A stretch of 64,000 nucleotides of DNA from an uncultured Chitinophagales bacterium. GTDB taxonomy: Bacteria > Bacteroidota > Bacteroidia > Chitinophagales > JAHDHT01. The stretch lies in contig CALHDG010000184.1 in assembly GCA_938023075.1 (NCBI GenBank), positions 1 through 64,000 on the forward strand, in the 5' to 3' direction. Below the pieces are notes generated by a model, which worked only from the letters and a program-made list of their open reading frames with translations, made no database searches and had not been told where the DNA came from. Both the position numbers and the translations under genes were made by a program. Positions 29,955-39,460 of this stretch are shown piece by piece (position 1 is the first letter of the stretch; each line of letters opens with the position of its first letter).

Positions 29955-30542
29955 TTAAAGATTTTTTAATGCAATTTTTATTAATGATTCAACAGAATCG
30001 ATTTTGGAACTTTCTTTCATAGCGGTGTTTATCGCTTTCACGCCATTCGCTTTGCTAAAGCCAAGAGCCAATAAAGCAGATAACGCTTGATCGCTTACCG
30101 TATTGCCTGATTGTACCGAATTTAGCGCACTTTCGAGTCCTTCTTTTTCTAAACTATCTTTTAAATCTACAATTAACCGTTTAGCCGTTTTTGTACCAAT
30201 GCCTTTAATGCTTTTAATTAAAGTTTCATTGCCTTCAATAATACCTCTTTTAATTTCTGTTGGACTTAGTGAGGAAAGCATCATACGTGCAGTATTGGTG
30301 CCAATACCGGAAACACTAATCAGTTTTATAAACAAAATTTTCTCTTCTTTATTAGCAAAACCATATAATATTTGAGCATCTTCTCGCACGTGTAAATAGG
30401 TGAATAGTTTAGCTTCTTGTTTAGCTTCTATTTGCGAATAGGTATGTAAGCTCACTTCTATTTGATAACCAATACCTTGCACATCAATTACAACATTGGA
30501 TATATTTTTTTCACTAATTTTGCCACTGAGGTATGCGTACAT
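29955..30542 (-). CDS. ruvA: Holliday junction DNA helicase subunit RuvA
   Basis: A 195-residue DNA-binding subunit of the RuvABC branch-migration complex. OB-fold N-terminus (MYAYLSGKISEKNISNVVID), the two helix-hairpin-helix motifs (LISVSGIGTNTARMML and LIKSIKGIGTKTAKRLIVDL) and a C-terminal RuvB-contact domain (DQALSALLALGFSKANGVKA) are all present. It heads the operon with sprA (11-bp gap) under a TACCTTTG -7 box. Confidence 0.96.
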   Translation of the reverse strand: MYAYLSGKISEKNISNVVIDVQGIGYQIEVSLHTYSQIEAKQEAKLFTYLHVREDAQILYGFANKEEKILFIKLISVSGIGTNTARMMLSSLSPTEIKRGIIEGNETLIKSIKGIGTKTAKRLIVDLKDSLEKEGLESALNSVQSGNTVSDQALSALLALGFSKANGVKAINTAMKESSKIDSVESLIKIALKNL

Positions 30543-30573
30543 ATAAACCTACGGATTATTTAAAAAATGTGCG

Positions 30574-30581
30574 CAAAGGTA
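30574..30581 (-). promoter_or_regulatory. -7 box of the ruvA-sprA operon
   Basis: CAAAGGTA on the plus strand reads TACCTTTG on the minus strand, 31 bp before the ruvA ATG. No good -33 TTG at the expected distance. Confidence 0.6.
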
Positions 30582-30660
30582 CGGAATTCTTTTCAGGTAG
30601 CGGTATCCGAAATTATTTATCTGTTACACCATCACTCACACTAAGCCTCCTCATTCAAAC

Positions 30661-32307
30661 TTAACTTAAAATTATATACAACAATTGCGCAATTATTATT
30701 TTCATTATCAACGCAATGGGGAAGATCATACTAAAACCAAATTCAGGAATTTTATTACCGCAGCGAGCCATCGCAAAATCCAAAATAGCCGGTTGATTGG
30801 CTACCATACCCAATAAAAGGCTAAAAGGTTTTTTAAAGAATTGATAACCTACCCAAAGTGTAATAAAAGCTGTGGACAAACTAATGATTGCACTAGCTAT
30901 AAAAAACTGTAGTGCTTCAAACGACAAACTATCAAAAAATGCAGTACCCGATCGTAAACCAATTACCGATAACAATAAAATTAAGCCTATTTGTTGTAAG
31001 GTAACATTAGCGCCGTACGATAATGACCAAACCACCCCCCCCGTTCTTCTTAGGGCACCAAGCAATAAACCTATAATTAAGGGTCCGCCCGCATAACCCA
31101 ATTGAAACTGAATAGTAGTAAACGGAATAGGAATATTGAGCGAGCCTATAATTAACCCCAAACCAATACCCAAGCCAAAGGAAAACAAATTGACTTTGTT
31201 TGAGTCTTGATAAGAATCTCCAAACATTTTTGAAAGGGAAGTTAAATCTTCTCTTTTGGCTACAAACCGAATCCGGTCGCCCAATTCAATAACGGTGTGG
31301 CGTTGTGCCAGCATATCCATGTCGCCTCTTCTTATCCGGGTAATCACCGCATTGTAGTCTTCTTCTAAATTTAAAGAGGCTATTGTTTTGCCCGCATATA
31401 TTGGGTTAGATACAAAAATACGCCGGGTATCATAAATGGTTCTATCATACGATAATTTTTTCTTAGATCGCTTACCTAAAATAGTAATTGCCCGCTCCAA
31501 TTCTTCTTTTGCCCCTACTATCATGGCTTCATCGCCTAAGTCAAAACGGGTATCCCAGTTACTTAATTGATGTCCTTTTTTTTGATCTACTCTTCCAAAT
31601 ATGATGTTGAGTTGGTGCCTCTTTTTAAGTGCTCTAATACTAATGTTGCACACCTCTTGATTGGTGATTTCTACAGAAGCACTACTTAAATTTTCTGCTA
31701 CCGGATAGTCATTTTTCAATTGATGTTTTTCTTTTTCATAATCAATTTTTAACCAGCGTTCCATCAATACTATTGCAATCATACCACCTAAAACACCCAT
31801 TGGGTATGAAAATGAGTAGCCAATAACCACTTGTTGACTAATACTTTCGGCAGTAGCACTACTCGATAAATTTTTCACATAATCTAACACGCCAGCCATT
31901 GCCGCTGTATTTGTGGTACTGCCAGTATATATGCCCGAAATGGAGGCAGCCGAAAAGCCAAACAGCATAAACAAGCCTACTGAAATAAGTCCGGTAAAAC
32001 ATAGTACACCTAATATAAATGTAAAATCTTTTAATCCATTTTTTTGGTAAGATTTGAAAAATGCCGGACCGGAAGAAAGCCCTACGGAATAAGAGAAAAT
32101 ACATAAGCCCAATAAGAAAATACCTTCTAAAATTTCACTATCAGATTGAACTAACTTATTGTTCAATCCGCCAACCAATAAGCCTACAAACAGAATAGCC
32201 GATAAGCCAAGAGATTGTCCTTTAATTTTAAAAGAACCAAACAGATAACCCAGTGAAGCTACTGCAAATAATAAAATAATCGGATTATTGCTAAATATAT
32301 TGACCAT
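30661..32307 (-). CDS. YidE/YbjL-type (AspT family) transporter with TrkA-C domains
   Basis: A 548-residue inner membrane protein. Two membrane halves of about five helices each (residues about 5-190 and 375-548) repeat the motif pattern GLxxGPxFF / GLRSGTAFF typical of the YidE/YbjL duplication. Between them lie two soluble RCK_C/TrkA-C-like regulatory domains (about 205-370; GDEAMIVGAKEELERA, LGDRIRFVAKREDL). Relatives include the aspartate:alanine antiporter AspT; the substrate here is unknown. The ATG at 32307 is followed directly by the first helix. It is transcribed alone. Confidence 0.88.
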   Translation of the reverse strand: MVNIFSNNPIILLFAVASLGYLFGSFKIKGQSLGLSAILFVGLLVGGLNNKLVQSDSEILEGIFLLGLCIFSYSVGLSSGPAFFKSYQKNGLKDFTFILGVLCFTGLISVGLFMLFGFSAASISGIYTGSTTNTAAMAGVLDYVKNLSSSATAESISQQVVIGYSFSYPMGVLGGMIAIVLMERWLKIDYEKEKHQLKNDYPVAENLSSASVEITNQEVCNISIRALKKRHQLNIIFGRVDQKKGHQLSNWDTRFDLGDEAMIVGAKEELERAITILGKRSKKKLSYDRTIYDTRRIFVSNPIYAGKTIASLNLEEDYNAVITRIRRGDMDMLAQRHTVIELGDRIRFVAKREDLTSLSKMFGDSYQDSNKVNLFSFGLGIGLGLIIGSLNIPIPFTTIQFQLGYAGGPLIIGLLLGALRRTGGVVWSLSYGANVTLQQIGLILLLSVIGLRSGTAFFDSLSFEALQFFIASAIISLSTAFITLWVGYQFFKKPFSLLLGMVANQPAILDFAMARCGNKIPEFGFSMIFPIALIMKIIIAQLLYIILS

Positions 32308-32378
32308 CGCCTAAAACTAATAGTAACTGATAAGTATACGTTTTAGTTCAGCTAAAAAGTTAAGTTTGTCCGTTTTTT

Positions 32379-32771
32379 CTACTTGCAATTACAAGTATAT
32401 TCATTTTCCAAATCGATGGCAGTAACTACTTTAGTTTCCCTATCGCACTCGGCAAAAACTATACGAAGCATTTGCCCATCTTTTGATCGACCTTCTTTTG
32501 CGATAATGGGACAGGGCTGATCTTTCAGGTCTGATTTCCGGTAGTTAATATTACCTTGTTCTCTTATAAAATTGATTTATTCTTTTGATATTTCTCTACA
32601 GTCCATTCTGCATTTGGCATGCTTGGTATAGTATATTTTTTTGTTGGTATTATCTTCAAAGTCATTAAAATTGGCTTTATTTTTTTGGTTTTGAAAAATG
32701 GTAATTCCACCAATAACCACCAATAAGATTACACTGAAAAGTTGCGACTTTTGTCTGTTGGTCAATTTCAT
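32379..32771 (-). pseudogene. DUF4258 protein gene interrupted by one in-frame stop
   Basis: An ATG at 32771 begins a short membrane-anchored N-terminus (QLFSVILLVVIGGITIF) followed by the DUF4258-like HAKCRMDCREISKE. A TAA at 32577-32579 then interrupts the frame, but the same frame continues without gap for 65 more residues (INFIREQGNINYRKSDLK, EGRSKDGQMLRIVFAE, ending YTCNCK) to a TAG at 32379. A single change (for example GAA to TAA) explains it. Either it is a fresh nonsense pseudogene, a sequencing error, or the stop is read through. It carries its own TATATTTG -7 box. Confidence 0.85.
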
Positions 32772-32779
32772 ATTAAAGG

Positions 32780-32787
32780 CAAATATA
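32780..32787 (-). promoter_or_regulatory. -7 box of the DUF4258 gene
   Basis: CAAATATA on the plus strand reads TATATTTG on the minus strand, 8 bp before the ATG at 32771. That would give a very short leader. No -33 element is clear. Confidence 0.45.
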
Positions 32788-33159
32788 AATACTTTAATTT
32801 TTAAAGATATTCATTATTAGCCAAAACACCTACTTAAATACAATTCCCTTATATTATTAAATCCATATCCACCAATGGAAATTTGAAGAATAATCAACCC
32901 GACAATAATTTTAACTTGAAAGCATCTGATATACTACAATTTAAAAATGGTTTAAATGGTTTTGAAGTGAATATAAGCTCAAGTTTCTAGCAGAAATTCA
33001 TCTTTGCCAATAAATGCAAGTTTAAACATATTTCTAACATATTGTTTCTTACGTGTTTTCGATTTTAAATTTCAACAAGGCAAGAAGATAATCTTACCAT
33101 TGTTTTTTAAATATTAAATTGATCTTGTAATAAACATTAACTTTACTTAAACTTTAACT
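32788..33159. other. AT-rich spacer without recognisable gene
   Basis: About 370 bp between the divergent DUF4258 gene and the sdhC promoter. I see no reading frame, repeat or strong hairpin here. Confidence 0.6.
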
Positions 33160-33189
33160 TTGAAGTATGGTGTTTAACGATTAGCTTTG
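33160..33189 (+). promoter_or_regulatory. Promoter of the sdh operon
   Basis: TTG at 33160-33162, 19-bp spacer, perfect -7 box TAGCTTTG at 33182-33189, 20 bp before the sdhC ATG. This is the textbook Bacteroidota spacing. Confidence 0.88.
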
Positions 33190-33209
33190 CCAATAACAAA
33201 ATTTAATAA

Positions 33210-34049
33210 ATGGGTTGGATAAAATCCTTTTTTACTTCTTCTATAGGGCGAAAGATTTTAATGTCGCTCACCGGACTTTTTCTTACGTTGTTTCTAATAG
33301 TACATTTAATTGGCAATATTCAATTATTATATAATGATGGCGGTGAAGCATTTAATATTTATGCAGATTTTATGGGGCACAACCCTTTAATTCAAACAGT
33401 ATCGATCGGTAATTTTGCGTTTATTGTACTGCATTTCATTATGGCAACCGCCTTAACCTTACAAAACAGAAAATCGAGAAGTGTAAAATACGAGTCAGCT
33501 AACAAAAGCGGAAGCTGGGCATCGCGAAACATGTATATTTTCGGTGCAGTTATTTTGGTTTTTATCATAATACATTTAAGCAATTTTTGGTTCGTCAGTA
33601 AGTTTGGTAGCGTTTGCGAAAGTGATATTGCTGCCTTATCAATTGATTGCCAAAACGAATACAAGCGATTAGGAGGAAAAGATCTATTAAACTCAACAAC
33701 CTTAAACGATTGTAAAACGGCTTTTTCCAATTTGCAAACTCAATATGGAACAGATGGCACCAACTATTCCATATGTAAAGTTGATTATGGTGATGGTCCG
33801 GTTAAAGATTTATATTCTGTGGTACAACAAAAATTCAGCAATCCATTATATGCATTCTTTTATATATTTTGTATGCTGTTTATTGCCTTTCATTTATGGC
33901 ATGGTTTTCAAAGTGCATTTCAAACTATTGGTGCCAGTCACCAAAAGTACACGCCAATTATTCGCTCGGTAGGATATTTATTTTCGGTCTTGCTCAGTTT
34001 AGGTTTTGCCATCATACCATTAATTATTTTCATTAAAAGTCTCAGTTAG
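33210..34049 (+). CDS. sdhC: Succinate dehydrogenase cytochrome b subunit
   Basis: Di-haem b558-type membrane anchor of complex II, with five helices and conserved haem-ligand histidines in LIVHLIGNIQL, LHFIMA, IIHLSNFW and FHLWHGFQSAF. At 279 residues it is longer than usual for this family (about 220-230). The extra length sits in the loop between helices three and four (about residues 130-200), which carries four cysteines (136, 147, 168, 189) and is predicted to be extracytoplasmic. First gene of the sdh operon, 39 bp before sdhA. Confidence 0.93.
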   Translation: MGWIKSFFTSSIGRKILMSLTGLFLTLFLIVHLIGNIQLLYNDGGEAFNIYADFMGHNPLIQTVSIGNFAFIVLHFIMATALTLQNRKSRSVKYESANKSGSWASRNMYIFGAVILVFIIIHLSNFWFVSKFGSVCESDIAALSIDCQNEYKRLGGKDLLNSTTLNDCKTAFSNLQTQYGTDGTNYSICKVDYGDGPVKDLYSVVQQKFSNPLYAFFYIFCMLFIAFHLWHGFQSAFQTIGASHQKYTPIIRSVGYLFSVLLSLGFAIIPLIIFIKSLS

Positions 34050-34088
34050 ACATTTCAAATCATCATAAAACGATAATATACAAACTAT

Positions 34089-36008
34089 ATGAAGTTAGTT
34101 TCAAAAGAACCGGAAGGTATTTTATCAGAAAAATGGACCAACTATAAATCAAGTGTTCCTTTAGTTTCACCAGCAAACAAGCGGCGTATTGATATAATAG
34201 TAGTAGGCACAGGTTTGGCAGGTGCTTCGGCAGCAGCTACTTTTGGTGAGTTAGGCTACAACGTTAAGGCATTTTGCTTTCAAGATAGCCCACGCAGGGC
34301 ACATAGCATTGCAGCACAAGGTGGCATTAATGCAGCAAAAAACTATCAAAATGATGGAGATAGCGTATATCGTTTATTTTACGATACTATTAAAGGTGGA
34401 GACTACCGGGCGCGTGAATCAAATGTGCATCGTTTGGCAGAAGTAAGTACCAATATTATTGATCAATGTGTAGCTCAAGGCGTTCCTTTTGCCAGAGATT
34501 ATGGTGGTTTACTCGCTAACCGGTCTTTTGGTGGTGTACAAGTTTCGCGTACCTTTTATGCACGTGGGCAAACCGGTCAGCAATTATTGCTGGGTGCATA
34601 CAGTGCTTTAAGCCGTCAAATTGCCAAAGGACAAGTGAAAATGTACAAGCGGCACGAAATGTTAGACTTGGTTAAAATTGACGGACATGCCAAAGGTATT
34701 ATTGCCCGTAATTTAATTACTGGTGAAATTGAACGGCATGGTGCCCATGCAGTTGTATTGGCAACCGGCGGTTATGGTAATGTATATTTTTTGTCAACCA
34801 ATGCAATGGGCTCAAATGTTACCGCCGCTTGGAAGGCACATAAACGTGGAGCTTTATTTGCAAATCCGTGTTATACTCAAATTCACCCGACTTGCATTCC
34901 GGTTGCTGGCGAACATCAAAGTAAGCTCACTTTAATGAGTGAAAGTTTGCGAAACGATGGAAGAGTTTGGGTACCCAAACATAAAATAGATTGTGTAAAA
35001 CCCGCCAGAAATATACCAGAACAAGATCGAGATTATTATTTGGAAAGAATTTATCCGGCATTTGGAAATTTGGTGCCAAGAGATGTAGCTTCAAGAGCAG
35101 CATTATATGTTACCAATGAAGGCAGAGGAGTAGGCAAAACAGGTGTAGCGGTATATTTAGATTTTGAAGATGCGATAAAACGATTAGGTAAAGATACCGT
35201 TGAGGCAAGATATGGTAACTTGTTTGAAATGTACCAACGCATTACCGATGAAAATCCATATGAACAACCGATGCGCATTTTTCCTGCTGTACATTATACA
35301 ATGGGTGGGCTTTGGGTAGATTATGAATTAGGAACAACGGTGCCGGGTTTATATGCTGCCGGAGAAGCCAACTTTAGCGATCATGGAGCTAACCGATTGG
35401 GAGCGAGTGCCTTAATGCAAGGTTTGGCTGATGGTTATTTTGTATTACCTTATACCATTGGCAGTTATTTGTCTACCCAAATTCGTGCGCCTAAAGTTGA
35501 TACACAACATCCTGCTTTTGCAGAGGCAGAAAGTGAAGTAAAAGAAAACTTGAGTGCCTTAATGAACATTCAAGGAGATAGAACTGTGGATGATTTTCAT
35601 AAAGCACTCGGTAAAATAATGTGGAAAGAATGTGGTATGAGTCGTCACGGAGAACGAATGACCGAAGCAAAAGAAAAGTTAGGGAATTTGAGAGAAGAAT
35701 TTTGGGGAAAAGTTCGGATACCGGGCAGATTAGAAGAATTTAATCCTGAGTTGGAAAAAGCAGGCAGAGTAGCTGACTTAATAGAGTTAGGTGAATTAAT
35801 GATGGATGATGCGATAAATAGAAATGAATCTTGTGGAGGACATTTTAGAGAAGAATTTGCTACTGAAGAAGGTGAAGCACAGCGGGATGATAAAAAGTTT
35901 ACCTACGTTGCAGCTTGGGAACATACCGGCAATCCGGCTAAAGCAAAATTAAGTAAAGAGAAGTTAAAGTTTGAAAATGTAGAGTTGAAGACGAGGAGTT
36001 ATAAGTAG
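34089..36008 (+). CDS. sdhA: Succinate dehydrogenase/fumarate reductase flavoprotein
   Basis: Catalytic FAD subunit of complex II, 639 residues. Dinucleotide-binding motif [13 protein letters not shown] near residue 40, the covalent FAD histidine in [12 protein letters not shown], substrate-site segments HPTCIP and RDVASRA, and the C-terminal [15 protein letters not shown] region are present. Oxidises succinate (or reduces fumarate) at the inner face of the cytoplasmic membrane and passes electrons to SdhB. In this genome it is separated from sdhB by an Rpn-like gene and a repeat. Confidence 0.96.
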   Translation: MKLVSKEPEGILSEKWTNYKSSVPLVSPANKRRIDIIVVGTGLAGASAAATFGELGYNVKAFCFQDSPRRAHSIAAQGGINAAKNYQNDGDSVYRLFYDTIKGGDYRARESNVHRLAEVSTNIIDQCVAQGVPFARDYGGLLANRSFGGVQVSRTFYARGQTGQQLLLGAYSALSRQIAKGQVKMYKRHEMLDLVKIDGHAKGIIARNLITGEIERHGAHAVVLATGGYGNVYFLSTNAMGSNVTAAWKAHKRGALFANPCYTQIHPTCIPVAGEHQSKLTLMSESLRNDGRVWVPKHKIDCVKPARNIPEQDRDYYLERIYPAFGNLVPRDVASRAALYVTNEGRGVGKTGVAVYLDFEDAIKRLGKDTVEARYGNLFEMYQRITDENPYEQPMRIFPAVHYTMGGLWVDYELGTTVPGLYAAGEANFSDHGANRLGASALMQGLADGYFVLPYTIGSYLSTQIRAPKVDTQHPAFAEAESEVKENLSALMNIQGDRTVDDFHKALGKIMWKECGMSRHGERMTEAKEKLGNLREEFWGKVRIPGRLEEFNPELEKAGRVADLIELGELMMDDAINRNESCGGHFREEFATEEGEAQRDDKKFTYVAAWEHTGNPAKAKLSKEKLKFENVELKTRSYK

Positions 36009-36035
36009 TATGTATACAGTTGAGTAGTAACGGAT

Positions 36036-37007
36036 ATGGAAAATAAGTCAAATTTCATATCTATTTTATCTGACTATGGATTTAAGTTAACTTTTGGAAA
36101 CAAAGCAGATACAACTTTTTTACGAAAAGCATTACAGGCAATTATTTTAAATGAACGTCCCATTGAAGCCATAGAGTTTTTGAGTAACGAATTTATTGGA
36201 ATAACCAAAGATGCCAGAGCAGGATTATACGATTTGATTTGTAAAGATGAAAACGATAATTCTTTTATCGTAGAAATGCAATTGGGCTATTATCCGCATT
36301 TTATACAACGGTCTAAATTTTATGCTTTTCATCGTTTTAATACATTGGTAGATAAAGGTGACTACAAGTTTAAAAATTTAACACCCATTTATTGTATTGG
36401 ATTTTTGGCTAATAATATCTTTCCTAAATCCAAAGAATATTTCCATTTTGGAAAGCTGAGGAATCAAAAAGGAGAAAATATGGACAATCAAATTGTGCAT
36501 ATTATTATAGAAATTGATAAATTTGACAAAAAGCTAAGCGATTTAAGAACAGATTTAGATAAATTATTATACCTTATGAAGAATCACGAAATTATTGAAA
36601 AGATGAAAGAATTACCCGAGGTATTGTCGGAAGGATGGATAGAAAAAGCATTACAAAAATTTGATAAAAGTAAAATGACTGCGGACCAACGCATGCACTT
36701 TGAAATGATGTTGGCAAGAAATGGAAGTATAATAGAAATGCAGGAAGCCGAAGGTAAGCGGATAAAAGAGGAAAAAGAACGCGCAATTAAAGCAGCAGTC
36801 GAAGAAAAAGAACGTGAAATTGAGGCTAAAGAACGGGAAATAAAAGCAGCAGTTGAAGAAAAAGAACGGGAAATTGAGAAAATAAAAAAACAAAGCATAA
36901 TTAACCAGGTAAAAGCATTAAAAGCAGGTGGAGTTGATAAGGCTATTATATCAAATATTACTGGTTTAAGTATTGAAAAAATTGAAAAATTATTAAATGA
37001 CGATTAG
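36036..37007 (+). CDS. Rpn family PD-(D/E)XK nuclease/putative transposase
   Basis: A 323-residue protein. The N-terminus (ILSDYGFKLTFGNKADTTFL) and core (GLYDLICKDENDNSFIVEMQ, supplying D...ExQ of the PD-(D/E)XK fold) are those of the Rpn/transposase-like nuclease family, whose E. coli members promote recombination. The C-terminal third is a charged helical repeat: IKAAVEEKEREIE occurs twice, with an 18-codon spacing. A final helix-turn-helix-like segment (LKAGGVDKAIISNITGLSIE) may bind DNA. It lies between sdhA and sdhB, an unusual place, suggesting it arrived by insertion. Confidence 0.88.
   Translation: MENKSNFISILSDYGFKLTFGNKADTTFLRKALQAIILNERPIEAIEFLSNEFIGITKDARAGLYDLICKDENDNSFIVEMQLGYYPHFIQRSKFYAFHRFNTLVDKGDYKFKNLTPIYCIGFLANNIFPKSKEYFHFGKLRNQKGENMDNQIVHIIIEIDKFDKKLSDLRTDLDKLLYLMKNHEIIEKMKELPEVLSEGWIEKALQKFDKSKMTADQRMHFEMMLARNGSIIEMQEAEGKRIKEEKERAIKAAVEEKEREIEAKEREIKAAVEEKEREIEKIKKQSIINQVKALKAGGVDKAIISNITGLSIEKIEKLLNDD
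36789..36878. repeat. 54-bp-spaced tandem repeat in the Rpn gene
   Basis: The 36-bp unit AAAGCAGCAGTYGAAGAAAA... occurs at 36789-36824 and 36843-36878 with two base differences, an offset of 54 bp (18 codons), encoding a repeated charged helix. The unit number could vary between strains. Confidence 0.8.
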
Positions 37008-37029
37008 ATAATGCTGCAATTACGAGGGA

Positions 37030-37150
37030 GCGAACTAACAAGCTTAGCCCCGATTGCAGCGGTATCCTTTTTATGGAACGCAGTGGAGTAAAAAGATTTA
37101 GCGGAAAGCGGGACTCGCCTTTATACGAGTTGAATTTTCCGCTTCTAAAA
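37030..37150 (+). repeat. Structured intergenic repeat, family 1, copy A
   Basis: Between the Rpn gene and sdhB. Outer stem CCCG (37049-37052)/CGGG (37109-37112); inner stem ATCCTTTTTA (37064-37073)/TAAAAAGAT (37089-37097) with one bulged C; conserved internal loop ATTGCAGCGG on one side and TAGCGGAAAGC on the other. The same loop with different, still complementary stems recurs in copies B, C and D. Confidence 0.85.
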
Positions 37151-37210
37151 AAAATATAAATAATAAAGGGAGCATAAAATAAGGTTTTTAACAGAAATAG
37201 AAAAGTAAAA

Positions 37211-37954
37211 ATGCAATTAACGTTAAGAGTGTGGCGACAAAGCAACCCAAGTGCCAAAGGTGAATTTGAAAATTATGACGTGTATGGTATAGATAAAGAC
37301 ATGTCGTTTTTAGAAATGATGGATGTGTTGAACCAACAACTGATTAAAGAAGGTAAAGATCCGGTGGCTTTTGACCACGATTGTAGAGAAGGCATATGTG
37401 GTTCGTGTAATATGTATATCAACGGTCGTCCGCACGGACCCTGGGATAAAACCACCACATGCCAACTGCATATGCGCGCTTTTGAAGACCGGGACACCAT
37501 TGTTATTGAGCCATTTAGAGCCAACTCCTTTCCAATAATTAAAGATTTGGCGGTAGACCGTAGTGCTTTTGACCGTATCATCGAAAAAGGTGGTTACATC
37601 TCTGTAAATACCGGTAATGCCATGGATGCCAACGCCATACCTATTGAAAAAGAAATAGCCGATACGGCTATGGATGCCGCAACTTGCATTGGATGTGGCG
37701 CCTGTGTTGCAGCTTGTAAAAACTCGTCGGCAATGTTATTTGTTTCGGCAAAAGTAGCGCATTTAAATATGTTGCCCCAAGGAAAAGTGGAGTCGGGTGA
37801 GCGCGCCATCAGTATGGTTAATCAGATGGATGCCGAAGGTTTTGGAAGTTGCACCAATACCTATGCTTGCGAAGCAGAATGTCCAAAAGGTATTTCGGTT
37901 ACCAATATTGCCCGTTTAAACAGAAGTTTTATTGGGGCGAGCATAGGTGGGTAA
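37211..37954 (+). CDS. sdhB: Succinate dehydrogenase iron-sulfur subunit
   Basis: Electron-transfer subunit of complex II, 247 residues. The [2Fe-2S] ligands are in [13 protein letters not shown] and TTCQLHM, the [4Fe-4S] ligands in [11 protein letters not shown], and the [3Fe-4S]/[4Fe-4S] set in [15 protein letters not shown]. It normally follows sdhA directly; here about 1.2 kb of accessory DNA intervenes, so it may depend on read-through or on a promoter in the inserted DNA. Confidence 0.95.
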   Translation: MQLTLRVWRQSNPSAKGEFENYDVYGIDKDMSFLEMMDVLNQQLIKEGKDPVAFDHDCREGICGSCNMYINGRPHGPWDKTTTCQLHMRAFEDRDTIVIEPFRANSFPIIKDLAVDRSAFDRIIEKGGYISVNTGNAMDANAIPIEKEIADTAMDAATCIGCGACVAACKNSSAMLFVSAKVAHLNMLPQGKVESGERAISMVNQMDAEGFGSCTNTYACEAECPKGISVTNIARLNRSFIGASIGG

Positions 37955-37996
37955 ATGTATGGATATGTCTCGGCTCCATAAAATCCAAATCGTTAC

Positions 37997-38884
37997 TTGA
38001 AGGCTATAAAAGCATATGCAAAAGGTTGGCAATTTCTGTTTAAAAACTGGAAAATGTGCCTTATTTTATATGTTTTTAATGTAGGTTTTGCAATAGTAGC
38101 TGCTTTTCCACTCAACAATTATTTGCAAAGTACCGTTGCTCATACTTTATCTATTCAAGAAAGTTTAAAAGGCTTCAATTATGCCATCATCTCCGATTTT
38201 TTAAATGAATATGGTTCTGGTTTAGCAGTTATCTTCAACCAATCGTTGGTTATTGTATTCTTGTTTTTATTAGTTTCTATTTTTTTAACAGGAGGCATTT
38301 TAAATGTAGTTAAATATTTTCCTACCCGTTTTGAACATGGTATTTTTTGGCAAGGTTGCATCAAATATTTTTGGCGGTTGTTTCGCTTAACGTTCTATTT
38401 TTTAATTGTTCAAGGGCTGGTTTTGTTTATCGCTTATAAGGCATACACATTTACCGCTGGTGGCATTGATTTCTTTAAATTAGATAGCGACCAGCAATTA
38501 GTTGATGCCTTTAAAATTGTATTGCCTATTTATCTATTTGTAGTCATGCTGCTGTTTCTAATTCAAGATTATATCAAAATACACGTTGTTCATCAAGAAA
38601 AATTTTTGCTAACTAAACCAATTTGGCAAGGGGTTGTCTCGGTCTTTAAAAATATCCTACCATTTCTTATACTATACCTGTTCAACTTAATTACGTTTAT
38701 TTTGGTTTTTGGCACGTATTGGTTGGTAAGTGATAGCTTTCAAACCGAAACTTTGGGTATGATTTTTTTGGTTTTTGCCATCAGTCAAATTTGTATTATT
38801 GCACGTATTGGCGTACGCTTAATTAATTTAAGTAGTGTGGGTTGGTTGTATCAATCGGTAAAACCCAACCAGCTAATTGCTTAG
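37997..38884 (+). CDS. Multi-pass membrane protein of unknown function
   Basis: A 295-residue protein with about six hydrophobic segments (for example LFLLVSIFLTGGILNVV, YFLIVQGLVLFIAYKAY, YLFVVMLLFLIQDY). No family is recognised. The likely start is TTG at 37997: the first in-frame ATG lies 19 codons later and would remove the amphipathic KAIKAYAKGWQFLFKNWK segment that precedes the first helix. It follows sdhB by 42 bp but need not be related to it. Confidence 0.75.
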   Translation: MKAIKAYAKGWQFLFKNWKMCLILYVFNVGFAIVAAFPLNNYLQSTVAHTLSIQESLKGFNYAIISDFLNEYGSGLAVIFNQSLVIVFLFLLVSIFLTGGILNVVKYFPTRFEHGIFWQGCIKYFWRLFRLTFYFLIVQGLVLFIAYKAYTFTAGGIDFFKLDSDQQLVDAFKIVLPIYLFVVMLLFLIQDYIKIHVVHQEKFLLTKPIWQGVVSVFKNILPFLILYLFNLITFILVFGTYWLVSDSFQTETLGMIFLVFAISQICIIARIGVRLINLSSVGWLYQSVKPNQLIA

Positions 38885-39043
38885 AAAGTCTTTAGTATTT
38901 CAGCAATATCAAACAAAGCGTAAACTTTGATAAAGCATCAAAATATGCACTATAAAATACGATAATAGGTTGGGCTATACCTGAAATAGGTATATGCCGC
39001 AGTCAGTTAATTGTTGTTATTTACAATATTAAAGTTAATTCTA

Positions 39044-39241
39044 TTACTCAATAGACAAAGCCCCCGAAGGGCATTTAGAAACTTGCTCAACAATTTGGGC
39101 TTTGGTAGCATTTGCCGTTTGTATCCAGGGTTTTTCTTTTGGTTTAAATACTTGAGGTAATTGCCTCGCACATAAACCGGCGTGTTTACATTTTTCTGAA
39201 TTCCAAACTACCGAAACATCTTCTTTTTCGTACTTTTTCAT
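39044..39241 (-). CDS. Small single-cluster ferredoxin-like protein
   Basis: A 65-residue protein with the spacing of the divergent 4Fe-4S mono-cluster (Fer4_19/DUF1271-like) family: CKHAGLCARQLPQVF supplies two Cys, and SKCPSGALSIE a further Cys. It is probably an electron-transfer or Fe-S carrier protein in the cytoplasm. It is monocistronic and has no redox partner beside it. Confidence 0.82.
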   Translation of the reverse strand: MKKYEKEDVSVVWNSEKCKHAGLCARQLPQVFKPKEKPWIQTANATKAQIVEQVSKCPSGALSIE

Positions 39242-39460
39242 ATTTAATCATTTTTTACAATTATGCTAAAAGTTAAGCAATACTAAGATACTATTTTTCA
39301 CGTAAAAAGTGAAAAGTTAAGAAATGTAAATAAAACCTCAACCCCATTAGTTTAATCAATAAAATTAAATTACTACCGTTTAAAAATCAAACCAGAATCA
39401 ACAAGGTATTTTCAATGTATTTAATTGAACTTATACCAAGTAAAAACGATTATAAAGCAT

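Noticed and set aside
36584-36898. Several overlapping minus-strand frames rich in Phe and Ser opposite the Rpn gene tail
   Set aside because: They are antisense shadows of the Lys/Glu-rich coiled coil; no family match, start context or promoter.
38907-38932. TATCAAA/TTTGATA hairpin between two convergent genes
   Set aside because: Only 7 AT-rich pairs with a 12-base loop and no T run; not a convincing terminator.
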